A stretch of DNA of 64,000 bases from Flavobacterium azizsancarii (GCF_027980145.1 NZ_JAMZNK010000003.1:1-64000); one strand, 5' to 3'. Positions 41,981 through 50,922 are shown, counted from the stretch's first letter. The notes: a model not told the origin generated them from the letters alone. Translations and numbers: made by a program.

Positions 41981-43002
41981 AAAAAGAGAATAAATCAGTG
42001 ATCATTTGGTTACTATCAGGTTGTGTTTTATTATTTTTAATGGTTGTTGTTGGCGGAATTACCCGTTTGACAAATTCAGGTTTATCAATGACGGATTGGC
42101 ATTTGGTAACAGATACTTTCCCGCCTTTGACGGATGCAAAATGGAATGAGGCTTTTGAACAATACAAGAAGTTTCCTGAGTACCAAAAAATCAATATTCA
42201 CAATGATTTTCAATTAGCCGATTATAAATTTATTTACTTCTGGGAGTGGTTTCACCGTTTTATTGGTAGAATCATCGGGTTGGTTTTCTTTGTCCCTTTT
42301 GTTTATTTCTTAATCAGAAAGAAATTAGATAAATCTACCATCAAAAAATGCATCGTTCTTTTGGCAATGGGAGGTTTTCAGGGTTTTCTGGGTTGGTTTA
42401 TGGTTCGCAGCGGATTAATCGACAATCCTGATGTAAGTCATTTCAGACTTTCATTGCACCTTACTTTTGCCTTTATCACTTTTGCTTATACTTTATGGGT
42501 GGCGCTGGATTTAATTTATCCGGAAAGAACAATTACTAAAGTAATTCCACTTCGAAATATTGCACGATTTGCTTTGGTGGCACTATTAATCCAAATTATT
42601 TATGGCGGATTTGTGGCGGGTTTAAATGCGGGATTAATCCACAATCATTGGCCATTAATGAGCGACGGAGAATTTATACACGATTCTGTTTTTATTGAAC
42701 AGCCTACTTTAATCAAAAACTTAATCGAAGGAAAAAGCGGTGTCCAGTTCGTGCACAGGACTTTTGCTTATGTTGTTGTTGCTTTCATTTTGTTTTTATA
42801 TTACAAAAGCACAAAATTTTCGCTTACTCGAATGCAAACTAATTCGGTAAAAACTTTGGTTGTTTTTGTATTTATTCAATTTGCATTAGGGGTTTTTACG
42901 CTTTTATACAGCGTTCCTCTGGCTTTAGGATTAATTCATCAGATTATGGCTTTCTTCCTCTTAAGTGCCATGACTTTTACATTGCACAGATTGAGCAAGT
43001 AG
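41977..43002 (+). CDS. ctaA: Heme A synthase (COX15/CtaA)
   Basis: A 341-residue inner-membrane protein with eight hydrophobic helices. It hydroxylates heme O to heme A for aa3-type oxidases. GGITRLTNSGLSMTDWHLVT near the N-terminus and the heme-ligand histidines in WFHRFIGRIIG, LHLTFAF, FVHRTFAY and LIHQIMAF are all present. COX15-type rather than the Bacillus CtaA type, judged by its length and the N-terminal motif. Its presence implies a heme-copper oxidase elsewhere in the genome besides the bd oxidase here. Confidence 0.92.
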   Translation: MKKENKSVIIWLLSGCVLLFLMVVVGGITRLTNSGLSMTDWHLVTDTFPPLTDAKWNEAFEQYKKFPEYQKINIHNDFQLADYKFIYFWEWFHRFIGRIIGLVFFVPFVYFLIRKKLDKSTIKKCIVLLAMGGFQGFLGWFMVRSGLIDNPDVSHFRLSLHLTFAFITFAYTLWVALDLIYPERTITKVIPLRNIARFALVALLIQIIYGGFVAGLNAGLIHNHWPLMSDGEFIHDSVFIEQPTLIKNLIEGKSGVQFVHRTFAYVVVAFILFLYYKSTKFSLTRMQTNSVKTLVVFVFIQFALGVFTLLYSVPLALGLIHQIMAFFLLSAMTFTLHRLSK

Positions 43003-43020
43003 ATAACAAACTTTTATATA

Positions 43021-43046
43021 AAAAAACCTTCGGACGAAGGTTTTTT
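43021..43046 (+). terminator. Terminator of the cca-ctaA operon
   Basis: AAAAAACCTTCG (43021-43032) pairs perfectly with 43035-43046 and ends in T7; in RNA the loop is likely GGAC. It also presents a hairpin to the minus strand. Confidence 0.9.
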
Positions 43047-43084
43047 TATGTTTTTTTACGAACCTAAACCGTATTGAACTTAAA

Positions 43085-43100
43085 CCGGATTAAAATCCGG
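43085..43100. repeat. CCGGATTAAAATCCGG hairpin repeat
   Basis: A perfect 7-bp palindrome with a 2-base centre, followed by GCCCGATAAAATAGATCGAG. The same arrangement, GGATTAAAATCC then CCTACAATATAG and TCGAG, heads the 92-bp tandem repeat at 38800, so both belong to one family. Confidence 0.5.
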
Positions 43101-43198
43101 CCCGATAAAATAGATCGAGCCGATGGTTCTTTAATATTGGATTGAATTCCTGAAGAATGACAAATATTGTATCTATGGATTTTAATTATAAGAACTTT

Positions 43199-43966
43199 TT
43201 AACTCAGCCAATTTTTAAAATCCTGTACTTTTTCGCGGCTTACAATTACTTCATCTTCTTTATAAGTTGGTAAAATTACTTTAAGTCTGGAGTTCGTATA
43301 CACCTGAATTTCTTTTATTGCCGTAAGCGGAACAATAAATTTTCGGTTTACACGAAAGAAATTTTTTTTATCTAATTCCTGTTCTAAAATTTCTAAAGTC
43401 GCATCGATCAGATAATTTCTATTATCGAAAGTATGAATATAAGTGCCTTTATTTTCACTAAAAAAACATTCGATTTCGTCTGTTGTAATTACTTTTAAAT
43501 GTTGCCCAATTTTAACGGTAAATCGTTTCTTGTAAATCTTTTCGAAAGGATTTGACAACATTTGGCGAATTTGCTCGAAGTCAAGCTGAAGATTTTGATT
43601 TCCCGGATTTACTTTCGGAATTCGGGTTTTGAATTTAGTAACTGCAACTTCTAAATCATCTTCGTCAATAGGTTTTAAAAGATAATCGATACTATTAAGT
43701 TTAAAAGCTTTCAACGCATATTCATCGTATGCTGTTGTAAAGATAATAGCACTTTGAATATCTATCTTTTCGAAAATTTCAAACGACAAGCCATCTGATA
43801 ACTGAATATCCAGAAAAATCAGATCCGGATGCTGATTATTAGCAAACCAATGAATTGATTCTTCTACAGAATGCAGCATGGTTGCTACAGAAATATCTAA
43901 CTTTTCGAGTTTTCGCTGCAATAATCTTGCTGCCGGTTTTTCGTCTTCTATTATTAATGTGGTCAT
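43199..43966 (-). CDS. LytTR family response regulator
   Basis: A 255-residue two-component regulator. Receiver domain about 1-120: acidic pocket EDE (7-9), phosphoacceptor Asp53 in LIFLDIQLSDG, Thr in IIFTTAYDEYALKAF and Lys in YLLKPID. LytTR DNA-binding domain about 150-252: KRFTVKIGQHLKVITTDEIE, IHTFDNRNYLID and FFRVNRKFIV. The last gene of a minus-strand operon with a LytS-type kinase and 2TM proteins, so the kinase at 45335-46696 is its probable partner. Targets unknown. Confidence 0.92.
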   Translation of the reverse strand: MTTLIIEDEKPAARLLQRKLEKLDISVATMLHSVEESIHWFANNQHPDLIFLDIQLSDGLSFEIFEKIDIQSAIIFTTAYDEYALKAFKLNSIDYLLKPIDEDDLEVAVTKFKTRIPKVNPGNQNLQLDFEQIRQMLSNPFEKIYKKRFTVKIGQHLKVITTDEIECFFSENKGTYIHTFDNRNYLIDATLEILEQELDKKNFFRVNRKFIVPLTAIKEIQVYTNSRLKVILPTYKEDEVIVSREKVQDFKNWLS

Positions 43967-44003
43967 TTAATACGATGCAAAAATTGAAAATTTTAATTTA
44001 AAG

Positions 44004-44372
44004 TTACTCCCATTTATTCTTATTCTGAGCTTCTTTCTCCATATATTTATGGATTTTCTTTTGCTCCCAATCTTTACTAAAAAAGACATCAGGACCAAAT
44101 ACGCTGAAGGCATGAATTAATAAAGCAATTCCCCAATAAAATGCTGTAGAATAGATTTCCCAATTTCTCAAACCTCTTATTTCAAAATGATTTCCTATAT
44201 AACCTCTACTCAAGCTTGAAATAATGATAAAGGCATTCACTATGATATAAACCTTCAAGTGCGAATAAAAACCTTTAATCCTTTTCACTTTTCTATATGC
44301 ATTATTATAATTTTCGTCTGTACTAAATTCATGTCTGTAATCATCGTACATGCGTCGTCTAAATCGTCCCAT
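44004..44372 (-). CDS. 2TM domain protein (fifth of the array)
   Basis: A 122-residue membrane protein. A polar N-terminal part with YRKVKRIKGFYSHLKVYI leads into two hydrophobic segments (about 44-63 and 75-95), then a basic tail with WEQKKIHKYMEKE. Best-conserved points match the other 2TM units, but the N-terminus is longer and more basic (MGRFRRRMYDDYRH). Last 2TM gene before the LytTR regulator. Function unknown; membrane signalling partner is inferred from context. Confidence 0.82.
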   Translation of the reverse strand: MGRFRRRMYDDYRHEFSTDENYNNAYRKVKRIKGFYSHLKVYIIVNAFIIISSLSRGYIGNHFEIRGLRNWEIYSTAFYWGIALLIHAFSVFGPDVFFSKDWEQKKIHKYMEKEAQNKNKWE

Positions 44373-44389
44373 TTTTTATAATGTATAAA

Positions 44390-44707
44390 TTATTGCCATT
44401 TATTTTTATTCAATTTTTCTTTCTCCATGAATTCTTTGATTTTTCTTTCTTCCCAATCTTTTCCCAGAACCGGGAATACTTCAGAAACCTTCAATCCATG
44501 AAAAACAACTCCAAATCCCCACCACATCAGGGGCCAGTAAAACCATAAGTGTTCTGGCGAAGTATATAAATTGATAAAAATCAAAACTACATTTACAGCG
44601 ATAAATGCCGTCAGGTTTCCATAAAATCCCTTGATACTCTCCACTTTCTTTTTAGCCAGGTAGTATTTATCCTCTTCATTATAATTTACATCCATGATTA
44701 CTCCCAT
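44390..44707 (-). CDS. 2TM domain protein (fourth of the array)
   Basis: A 105-residue protein with the 2TM layout: KKVESIKGFYGNLTAFIAVN (first helix begins), FYWPLMWWGFGVVFHGLKV (second helix) and a basic acidic tail WEERKIKEFMEKE. Its start overlaps the end of the preceding 2TM gene by ten bases, showing translational coupling. Confidence 0.85.
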   Translation of the reverse strand: MGVIMDVNYNEEDKYYLAKKKVESIKGFYGNLTAFIAVNVVLIFINLYTSPEHLWFYWPLMWWGFGVVFHGLKVSEVFPVLGKDWEERKIKEFMEKEKLNKNKWQ

Positions 44708-45027
44708 TTTTGTTTTTTTATTTTTTTCTCTAAAATACTTTTCAACTTACGTTCTTCCCATTCTTCTCCAAAAATCCTGAACGATACAAATATGTCAATC
44801 GCAGAAACTAAGAAAAAAACGGTCCAGACTATCATTACAAACAGATTAATATGTTTTAAAGGAAAGAAATTAAAGGGAACTCCAAAATACTCCTTCAAAA
44901 TAAAAAAAATCACTCCTACGATATAGACAAACATGTGCGAATAAAAAGCTTTCAGTTTAACTACTTTTTTGCTTGCCATTTTTTGAAGTTCAAAATCTTC
45001 CTGCTCCTTATAAAAATTAGTTTCCAT
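44698..45027 (-). CDS. 2TM domain protein (third of the array)
   Basis: A 109-residue protein that starts METN like its neighbours. ASKKVVKLKAFYSHMFVYIV, two hydrophobic segments and the tail WEERKLKSILEKK mark the 2TM family. It is the most diverged of the array: the segment between the helices and the second helix (VIVWTVFFLVSAIDIFVSF) lack the GWGFG motif. Confidence 0.84.
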   Translation of the reverse strand: METNFYKEQEDFELQKMASKKVVKLKAFYSHMFVYIVGVIFFILKEYFGVPFNFFPLKHINLFVMIVWTVFFLVSAIDIFVSFRIFGEEWEERKLKSILEKKIKKQKWE

Positions 45028-45029
45028 AA

Positions 45030-45332
45030 TTATTCCCAGGTTTGCTTGTTATTCTCTTTTTCTAAAATTTCCCTGATTTTTCGTTCTTCCCATTCTTTAT
45101 TAAAAAATGGCGAATATTTAAAAGCTTTTAATCCATGCAATACAATAGCCATTCCCCATCCCAACAAACACCATATAAAATAAAGAAAACCAGGCGAAGT
45201 CATAAGATTTACCACTATTACAATAGGATTACAAAGAAGATAAACAGTCAAATGCTGATAAAATTTCTTGATTTCTTCTACTTTTTTTTGTGCCTGAAAA
45301 TAACGTTCCGCTTCCGTATAATTTGTTTCCAT
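45030..45332 (-). CDS. 2TM domain protein (second of the array)
   Basis: A 100-residue protein: METNYTEAERYFQAQKKVEE, then KFYQHLTVYLLCNPIVIVVN (first helix), FIWCLLGWGMAIVLHGLKAF (second helix) and the tail WEERKIREILEKENNKQTWE. It is nearly the same in length and tail as the 2TM part fused to the kinase, from whose stop it is separated by two bases. The two appear to be recent duplicates. Confidence 0.87.
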   Translation of the reverse strand: METNYTEAERYFQAQKKVEEIKKFYQHLTVYLLCNPIVIVVNLMTSPGFLYFIWCLLGWGMAIVLHGLKAFKYSPFFNKEWEERKIREILEKENNKQTWE

Positions 45333-45334
45333 AA

Positions 45335-46696
45335 CTATTTCCAGGTTTGTTTGTTATTTTCTTTCTGTAAAATCTCTCTGATTTTTCGTTCTTCCCAATC
45401 TGAGCTGTAACCAAAAACTTTAAAGGCATGCATTACTACTCCAAATCCCCAGCCTAAAGCCGAAAACCAAAACCACTGAAAGCCCGGTGAAAACCTTAAA
45501 TTTATAAATACCAAAAACGGAATCACACAAACATATGAGATAACATTTCCGTAAAAACCTTTTAGTTCTTCTACCCTTTTTTTAGCTCTGAAATAAGCTT
45601 TATTTTCATCTGTATTATATTCTGCATTTGTTTCCATAACTGCAACTTGTTTCGTTAGAATTGGAATCTTAACCGTAAAGTTTTTATCATTTTGCTCTAT
45701 CAGTACTTTTCTATTGGTTATAATTCCGTATCGATTTACAATATTCTGCAAGCCAACTCCCTGCCTGTCCTGCAAAACTTCTTTTTTCTGAAAATCATTT
45801 TGTATCGCCAAATAATCCCCCTCAATAAAAATTCTGATATGCAACGGTTTTTGTTCACTTACAACATTATGTTTTACCGTATTCTCTAATAAAAGCTGCA
45901 ATGATAACGGAACCACTTTTGCATCCGGATTTATATTTGTTGTTGGCAATTCGTAAAACAAACTATTTTCGAAACGCATTTTTAACAAATTCATATACGT
46001 TTTCGCGAATGACAATTCATCTTCAACCGAAACCAGTTCTTTGTCTTTTTGCTCTAAAACGTAACGATAAATTTTAGACAATGAAGTGGTGAAACGTTGC
46101 GCATTTTCCGGATTTTCTTCGATTAAGGAGCTTAAAACATTTAAACTGTTAAAAAGAAAATGCGGATCAATCTGATTTTTTAAACTTTCGAATTTAGCAT
46201 TAGCCGTTCCTGCAATTATTTTTTGTTGTGTTATTTCAAATTTCGAAGCCCTTTTCCATTGTACCATAAAACTTCTGGCCTGCATGAAAGTCGAAACTCC
46301 TAAAGCCAGCATGATATAAAACAGGTGTATCCAGATCATTCTTTCGCTAAAGAATTTATCTAAAGGCAGATTCTGAAGATAAACAAAAATGTAATAATTG
46401 ATTCCTAATACTACCGGGACCGTGTACAAAACAGTAACCAGAATACCGTAATAGACCCTTAAATTGGTTTGTTGCAGCCAATCCCATTTTTTATCCAGCA
46501 GCACATTAATATACCCATTGCCAAAACCTACCAGAAAAGAATACAAACAGCTTATAAAAAAGGTAATAAGAACGTTTTGAATGTTTAAGTCTTTTCCTAA
46601 ACAAGCAGAAAATATTATTGTAAAGATCACAGAAATTTTGAAGGATACCATTGTTCCACTTTTCAAATCTGCATATGTACTTCTATGATCTTTCAT
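45335..46696 (-). CDS. LytS-type sensor histidine kinase fused to a 2TM domain
   Basis: A 453-residue inner-membrane protein. Residues 1-150 hold about four hydrophobic helices. A kinase of the His_kinase (PF06580) type follows, with the H-box KNQIDPHFLFNSLNVLSSLI (His near 182), and an ATP-binding part with LLLENTVKHNV and QGVGLQNIVNRYG. From residue 354 the chain reads METNAEYNTDENKAYFRAKK, exactly like the start of a free-standing 2TM protein, and continues as a full 100-residue 2TM unit. This suggests fusion after loss of the kinase stop. First signalling gene of the operon; likely pairs with the LytTR regulator. Confidence 0.88.
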   Translation of the reverse strand: MKDHRSTYADLKSGTMVSFKISVIFTIIFSACLGKDLNIQNVLITFFISCLYSFLVGFGNGYINVLLDKKWDWLQQTNLRVYYGILVTVLYTVPVVLGINYYIFVYLQNLPLDKFFSERMIWIHLFYIMLALGVSTFMQARSFMVQWKRASKFEITQQKIIAGTANAKFESLKNQIDPHFLFNSLNVLSSLIEENPENAQRFTTSLSKIYRYVLEQKDKELVSVEDELSFAKTYMNLLKMRFENSLFYELPTTNINPDAKVVPLSLQLLLENTVKHNVVSEQKPLHIRIFIEGDYLAIQNDFQKKEVLQDRQGVGLQNIVNRYGIITNRKVLIEQNDKNFTVKIPILTKQVAVMETNAEYNTDENKAYFRAKKRVEELKGFYGNVISYVCVIPFLVFINLRFSPGFQWFWFSALGWGFGVVMHAFKVFGYSSDWEERKIREILQKENNKQTWK

Positions 46697-46717
46697 TATA
46701 ATCCGCTTATATTAATT

Positions 46718-47341
46718 TTATTTTTTACAGTTTTTTTGAGTTTCCAAAGCTCTGTCTAATCCCCATTTTGGAGAAAAAGGCGTTTCTGGCTTAAAAGTAG
46801 CAAAAAGTTCAACAGCTTTATCAACTTGCACACAAAGTGGCTTTGTATCAACCCCTGTCCATTTTGCGCCACCCAACTGATAATCAGCCTCACCAAAAAC
46901 GATTCTCGGATTATTTGGGTCTATTGCTTTTCCTTTTGCATAAGCTTCCATTACTTTAGCCGAATATTTCATTCCGTTTGTCATTGGGTCTGCGACCACC
47001 CAAGCCGTATATATCAAAGCCTGCATCGCATATAACTCGGCATTATTTTGATCTTTTATCAATTCAACATCCAATGCGTCTTGCGCTTTAGTCAATAACA
47101 AATCAATCTTTGTTTTATCTTTTTCAGTAAAAGCCGATGTAGTATTAATAAGTGCTACATAATAATTTGGCAAATAACTTGTTTTTTCTGCCGCTGCAAT
47201 TCTTTCAAACATTGCCGAAGCTTCTGTGTTTTTCCCTTCTTTCCAAAGCCCAAAAGCTTTTCCCATTCCTTGTTCAAATTGTGTTTGTGCAGAACTTATT
47301 ACTACTACAAGCAGTGTAGCCAAAGTGATGATTTTTTTCAT
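46718..47341 (-). CDS. Exported TPR-like protein
   Basis: A 207-residue protein with a signal peptide (ends VVISSAQ). The mature chain is helical with repeat-like segments (AFGLWKEGKNTEASAMFERI, NNAELYAMQALIYTAW) and a proposed periplasmic location. It lies 21 bases upstream of the kinase gene and downstream of the DUF2141 gene on the same strand, so it is probably part of the operon. No enzymatic motif; the family occurs next to TonB receptors in other flavobacteria, as far as I recall. Confidence 0.72.
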   Translation of the reverse strand: MKKIITLATLLVVVISSAQTQFEQGMGKAFGLWKEGKNTEASAMFERIAAAEKTSYLPNYYVALINTTSAFTEKDKTKIDLLLTKAQDALDVELIKDQNNAELYAMQALIYTAWVVADPMTNGMKYSAKVMEAYAKGKAIDPNNPRIVFGEADYQLGGAKWTGVDTKPLCVQVDKAVELFATFKPETPFSPKWGLDRALETQKNCKK

Positions 47342-47386
47342 TTTTTAAGTAATTTTAATGGTTATTTTTAAGTGGTTAGTTATTAT

Positions 47387-47794
47387 TTACAATATAATTT
47401 CAATTTTCGAATCTTTGTTGACAACAAATTTGGCATCTTTATAAGCAGGAGGCCCCATAAATCCTTTGGCATTGTTTGAAGCGGCATAATCTTCAGAAGG
47501 TATCCCCATCATATTTTTATCAAGTTTTCCGTTATTGTTTTCATCGTGATACGTCGAAATTGCATATTCTCCGGCAGGAATACCTTCAAATGTTACGATA
47601 ACTTCGTTGTTTTTAATTTTCGAAGCCACACTTTTATAAATAGTTTTAAGAAATGTTTCATCTGAATTGTACAATCCTACCTTCACCATTCCGGTATTAT
47701 TTTTTAAGCCTGAAACCGAAACAGTAAGATTTACATTTTGAGCAGACATTAAACTACAGATAAATAATGTGATTATTGTAATAATTTTGGTCAT
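47387..47794 (-). CDS. DUF2141 family exported protein
   Basis: A 135-residue protein with a signal peptide (ends SLMSAQ). The DUF2141 body is complete: LTVSVSGLKNNTGMVKVGLY, then VTFEGIPAGEYAISTYHDEN and NNGKLDKNMMGIPSEDYAAS, ending in a GPPAYKDAKF stretch. Its role is unknown; the Asp/Asn-rich loop could bind calcium (inference). It lies 45 bases upstream of the TPR-like gene on the same strand. Confidence 0.85.
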   Translation of the reverse strand: MTKIITIITLFICSLMSAQNVNLTVSVSGLKNNTGMVKVGLYNSDETFLKTIYKSVASKIKNNEVIVTFEGIPAGEYAISTYHDENNNGKLDKNMMGIPSEDYAASNNAKGFMGPPAYKDAKFVVNKDSKIEIIL

Positions 47795-48135
47795 GAGTTC
47801 TTTTTTTTTAAGTTATTAAGGTTCTGAGTTGATAAGTCTTTAAGTTTTTTTGATGATTAAAACTCTGATTGTAATTTTGAGTCTCTAAATTTTTAAGGTG
47901 CTAATTATCTAAGTTTTTTTCTTAGTGTCTTAGCAACTTAGCCCCTTTATTATTTATACTTCAAAAGTACTTTGGTTTTTATTGTTATAAAATTAATTGA
48001 TACTGAGTTGTTGATTTTTGCGACTGAATTGTTTTTTTAAAGGTTCTGAGGTTCTGAGTTGCTAAGGTTCTAAGTTTTTCACTTAACAACTCAGCAATAA
48101 AAACTCTGCAACTAAGAACCTTAGCAACTTAGCAA
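47795..48135. repeat. CTTAGNNN repeat cluster between TonB receptor and DUF2141 genes
   Basis: Two arrays: about 47816-47945, in which both strands' words meet (AAGGTTCTGAG-type and CTTAGCAACTTAG-type), and about 48038-48139. The opposed orientation can form long imperfect hairpins. A spacer of ordinary AT-rich DNA (47950-48030) lies between. No ORF is supported. Confidence 0.65.
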
Positions 48136-50295
48136 CTATAAATTCTTCAATTGATTCTCATTCTTATTATCACTGATCGTCCAGAAGAAACCTACGAAGA
48201 AAAATCTGTCTGCGGTTGGTACAACAGCTTGTCTTTGGTAAACTCCGCTTGGATCAGGTAATTTTGCATAATCATACCCAAAAACGTTTTGAGCTCCTAA
48301 TACATTCGAAACAGAAAAATAAAGAATCTTTTGAGTTGTTAATAAATATGCCCAGTTAAAACTCAAACTATTGTAAGACTTCGTTTTTCCGTTCATGAAT
48401 TGTGTCTGGTTCGGATCATTATACGGGCGACCAGAACTAAAACTATTTGTGAAGCCTATTTGTGATTTCCAATCCGTGATGAAATATTTTGTTACAATCG
48501 ACAAACTGTGATTGGCAATAAAGTTAGGAGTTGCCATGGTTGGAAAATTCTTGTATTGTCTTTCGGAATCGATATAAGAATAAGAAATCCAATATTCTAA
48601 GTTTTTATACAAATTGCTGTCTCTCCAGAACAAGTCCAATCCTTTTGCATAACCTGAACCATTATTATTGAAAACTGAATTGTACTGAATATCCTTTGTA
48701 TCATATTGAACCAGATTGCTGTAATCCTTATAATAAGCTTCGGCCCTAAAAGTCTGACCTGGTTTTGTAAACTGATAATTCAGGATATAATGCCTTGCTT
48801 TTTCACTTTCGAACTGGTGATATTTAGAATATTTAATATAATCAACCACGGGAGTTTGAGAAAAATCTCCGTAAGCAAACGAAAACTGGCTGCTTTTAGA
48901 AACCTTGTAAGCCATCGAAGCCCTAGGTGCAATATTAGTTTCATCCAGTAAACTATTATTCGAAAGGCGGAAACCAACTTTTAATGCCAGCTTTTTCGAG
49001 AACAAAATATCTCCTTCTGTATAAAAAGCAGCAATATTAGAGTCGTAACCGTTTGAAGCTTTTATTGAAATATTATCATTAAAATTTTCATTGTATTTCG
49101 TGATAAAATAATCAGCCCCAAAAGACAATTTAAAATAGTTCGAGATGTTTTTTCTTAATTTCAATTTAAGCTGAGCAGCATTTTCGTTACTATCAACATC
49201 ATTGATATCATATTTTATTTTGTTATTGCTATAACCGTAACTCACTCCCGATGTAATTTGCCAGCCGGTTCCAAAATCGCCTTTATAAGAACCATTAAAA
49301 TAAAAGTTATTATTATTTAAATCCGTCCTGATTGGATTTACAAAATTTACATTTTTCTGATTCAAATCGAATTTTTCAGCATCAAAAGCAGCATACAATT
49401 TAAAAATTCCTCGTTCAAAATGATAGCGGTACACAGCTTCTCCTCCCAAAGATTGGTAAGGATTATTCCAATCTACATTTTGAGGAATCACCGCCTGATA
49501 AGGCGCCAAATTTACATAACTGGTATTGATACTAAATGAACTTTTTTTCCATTTTTGCGTGTTTCCAATTCCTAAACCAACAGTCATTAAAGAAATATCG
49601 GTTTTATTCTGGTCTGGTTCATCCTGCGTATTCAACAATAAAACACTTGACAAAGCTTCGCCATATTCAGCAGAATAACCTCCGGTTGAGAACGCAATTC
49701 CGCTAAACAAAAAAGGCGAAAATCTGCTTCGGGTTGGCAAATTATTTGTTGTTGCACCATAAGGCTGCGCTACACGAAGTCCGTCTACAAAAGTTTGCGT
49801 TTCGCTGGCTTCTCCCCCACGAACAAACAAACGTCCGTCTTCACCTACTGTTTGTGTTCCCGGTAAAGTTTGCAAAGCGGCAATAATATTTCCGGCAGAT
49901 CCGGCAGTCGTAACAATATCTAAAGGTTTTAATACCGAAACCCTCGCTTTATCTCCGGATTCTAATGTTCCGGCAGTAATTACAACAGCATCAAGTGCAT
50001 TGACGTTCTCTCTTAATTTTACAGTTTGATCTTTGTAATTCGTAACATCAATTTCTTTTTTGAATGTATCATAAAGTAAAAAGCTTATCACTAAAACCTG
50101 GTTTCCTGTTGCCGTTGTTTCAAAAGAAAAATCACCTGTTTCAGAACTTGTCGCTCCGTCATAAGTCCCATCAATATAAACATTTGCACCAGGAACAGGT
50201 TTCCCTTTTTGATCTGTTACTTTACCGGAAATCGTGTTTTGGGCAAAAATAAGAGAAGTAAATAATAATAAGATTAAAGTAAAATTGGTTTTCAT
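48136..50295 (-). CDS. TonB-dependent outer membrane receptor with CarboxypepD-like domain
   Basis: A 719-residue outer-membrane receptor powered by TonB. After a signal peptide (ends SLIFAQ), residues about 20-105 form a carboxypeptidase-regulatory-like beta sandwich (ISGKVTDQKGKPVPGANVYI). The plug domain follows with QTLPGTQTVGEDGRLFVRGG and ETQTFVDGLRV. The rest is a 22-strand barrel ending in an aromatic-rich segment (FFFVGFFWTI). The ligand is unknown. The ATG at 50295 is used because the -7 element at 50321-50314 lies upstream of it. First gene of the block ending with the LytTR regulator. Confidence 0.9.
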   Translation of the reverse strand: MKTNFTLILLLFTSLIFAQNTISGKVTDQKGKPVPGANVYIDGTYDGATSSETGDFSFETTATGNQVLVISFLLYDTFKKEIDVTNYKDQTVKLRENVNALDAVVITAGTLESGDKARVSVLKPLDIVTTAGSAGNIIAALQTLPGTQTVGEDGRLFVRGGEASETQTFVDGLRVAQPYGATTNNLPTRSRFSPFLFSGIAFSTGGYSAEYGEALSSVLLLNTQDEPDQNKTDISLMTVGLGIGNTQKWKKSSFSINTSYVNLAPYQAVIPQNVDWNNPYQSLGGEAVYRYHFERGIFKLYAAFDAEKFDLNQKNVNFVNPIRTDLNNNNFYFNGSYKGDFGTGWQITSGVSYGYSNNKIKYDINDVDSNENAAQLKLKLRKNISNYFKLSFGADYFITKYNENFNDNISIKASNGYDSNIAAFYTEGDILFSKKLALKVGFRLSNNSLLDETNIAPRASMAYKVSKSSQFSFAYGDFSQTPVVDYIKYSKYHQFESEKARHYILNYQFTKPGQTFRAEAYYKDYSNLVQYDTKDIQYNSVFNNNGSGYAKGLDLFWRDSNLYKNLEYWISYSYIDSERQYKNFPTMATPNFIANHSLSIVTKYFITDWKSQIGFTNSFSSGRPYNDPNQTQFMNGKTKSYNSLSFNWAYLLTTQKILYFSVSNVLGAQNVFGYDYAKLPDPSGVYQRQAVVPTADRFFFVGFFWTISDNKNENQLKNL

Positions 50296-50313
50296 TTCAT
50301 TGGTTTTATGAGG

Positions 50314-50321
50314 CAAATATA
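50314..50321 (-). promoter_or_regulatory. -7 element of the TonB receptor gene
   Basis: The minus strand reads TATATTTG, a TAnnTTTG match, about 19 bases upstream of the ATG at 50295. Confidence 0.5.
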
Positions 50322-50432
50322 TTTTAACAGTTTTAGTTAAAAAATATTAAATAACCCAATTGTAGAATTTTGAGGATGAGTTGTAAAATACTTATTTGTA
50401 TATTAGCTTTTGAGTTTTAAAAACGATCGATT

Positions 50433-50891
50433 ATGTCAGAAAGTAAAAGAATTTCGAATCTATATCAATCCATTTATAATGGAAATCCATGGCTGGAAGT
50501 TAACTTGACAAATACATTAGAAAATGTAACTGCAGAGCAGGCTTACAGAAAAATAAACCCTAATCTTAATACCATTTGGGAAATTGTAAACCATCTCATT
50601 CAATGGAGAAGAAACATTTTAAGGCGCGTTGAAGGAGAAGTAGTTACAGCACCTGATCATAATTATTTTGTTCCTGTATTAGATCCTTCAGAAGCAGCAT
50701 GGGAACAATCTCTTCAAAATTTGGCAAAATCACAAGAATCATGGAATACCTTTTTTGAAGATTTTGATGATGCCGATTTAGAAAAAATATATGTAAATAA
50801 TGAGCATACATATTATGAGCACATTCACGGAATTATTCAGCATGATGTCTATCATCTGGGACAGATTGTTATTTTGAAGAAGTTGCTTTAA
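50433..50891 (+). CDS. DinB family protein
   Basis: A 152-residue four-helix-bundle protein. The metal-binding histidines of the family are visible in IWEIVNHLIQWRRN, HEHIHGIIQHDVYHLGQIVI-like sequence (here YEHIHGIIQHDVYHLGQ). Members act as thiol-dependent hydrolases or transferases on small molecules; many are uncharacterised. It is divergent from the TonB receptor gene and precedes a sugar acetyltransferase gene, possibly co-transcribed. Confidence 0.85.
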   Translation: MSESKRISNLYQSIYNGNPWLEVNLTNTLENVTAEQAYRKINPNLNTIWEIVNHLIQWRRNILRRVEGEVVTAPDHNYFVPVLDPSEAAWEQSLQNLAKSQESWNTFFEDFDDADLEKIYVNNEHTYYEHIHGIIQHDVYHLGQIVILKKLL

Positions 50892-50922
50892 GACAAAAGA
50901 CCGAAAAAAATATAATGCACTT

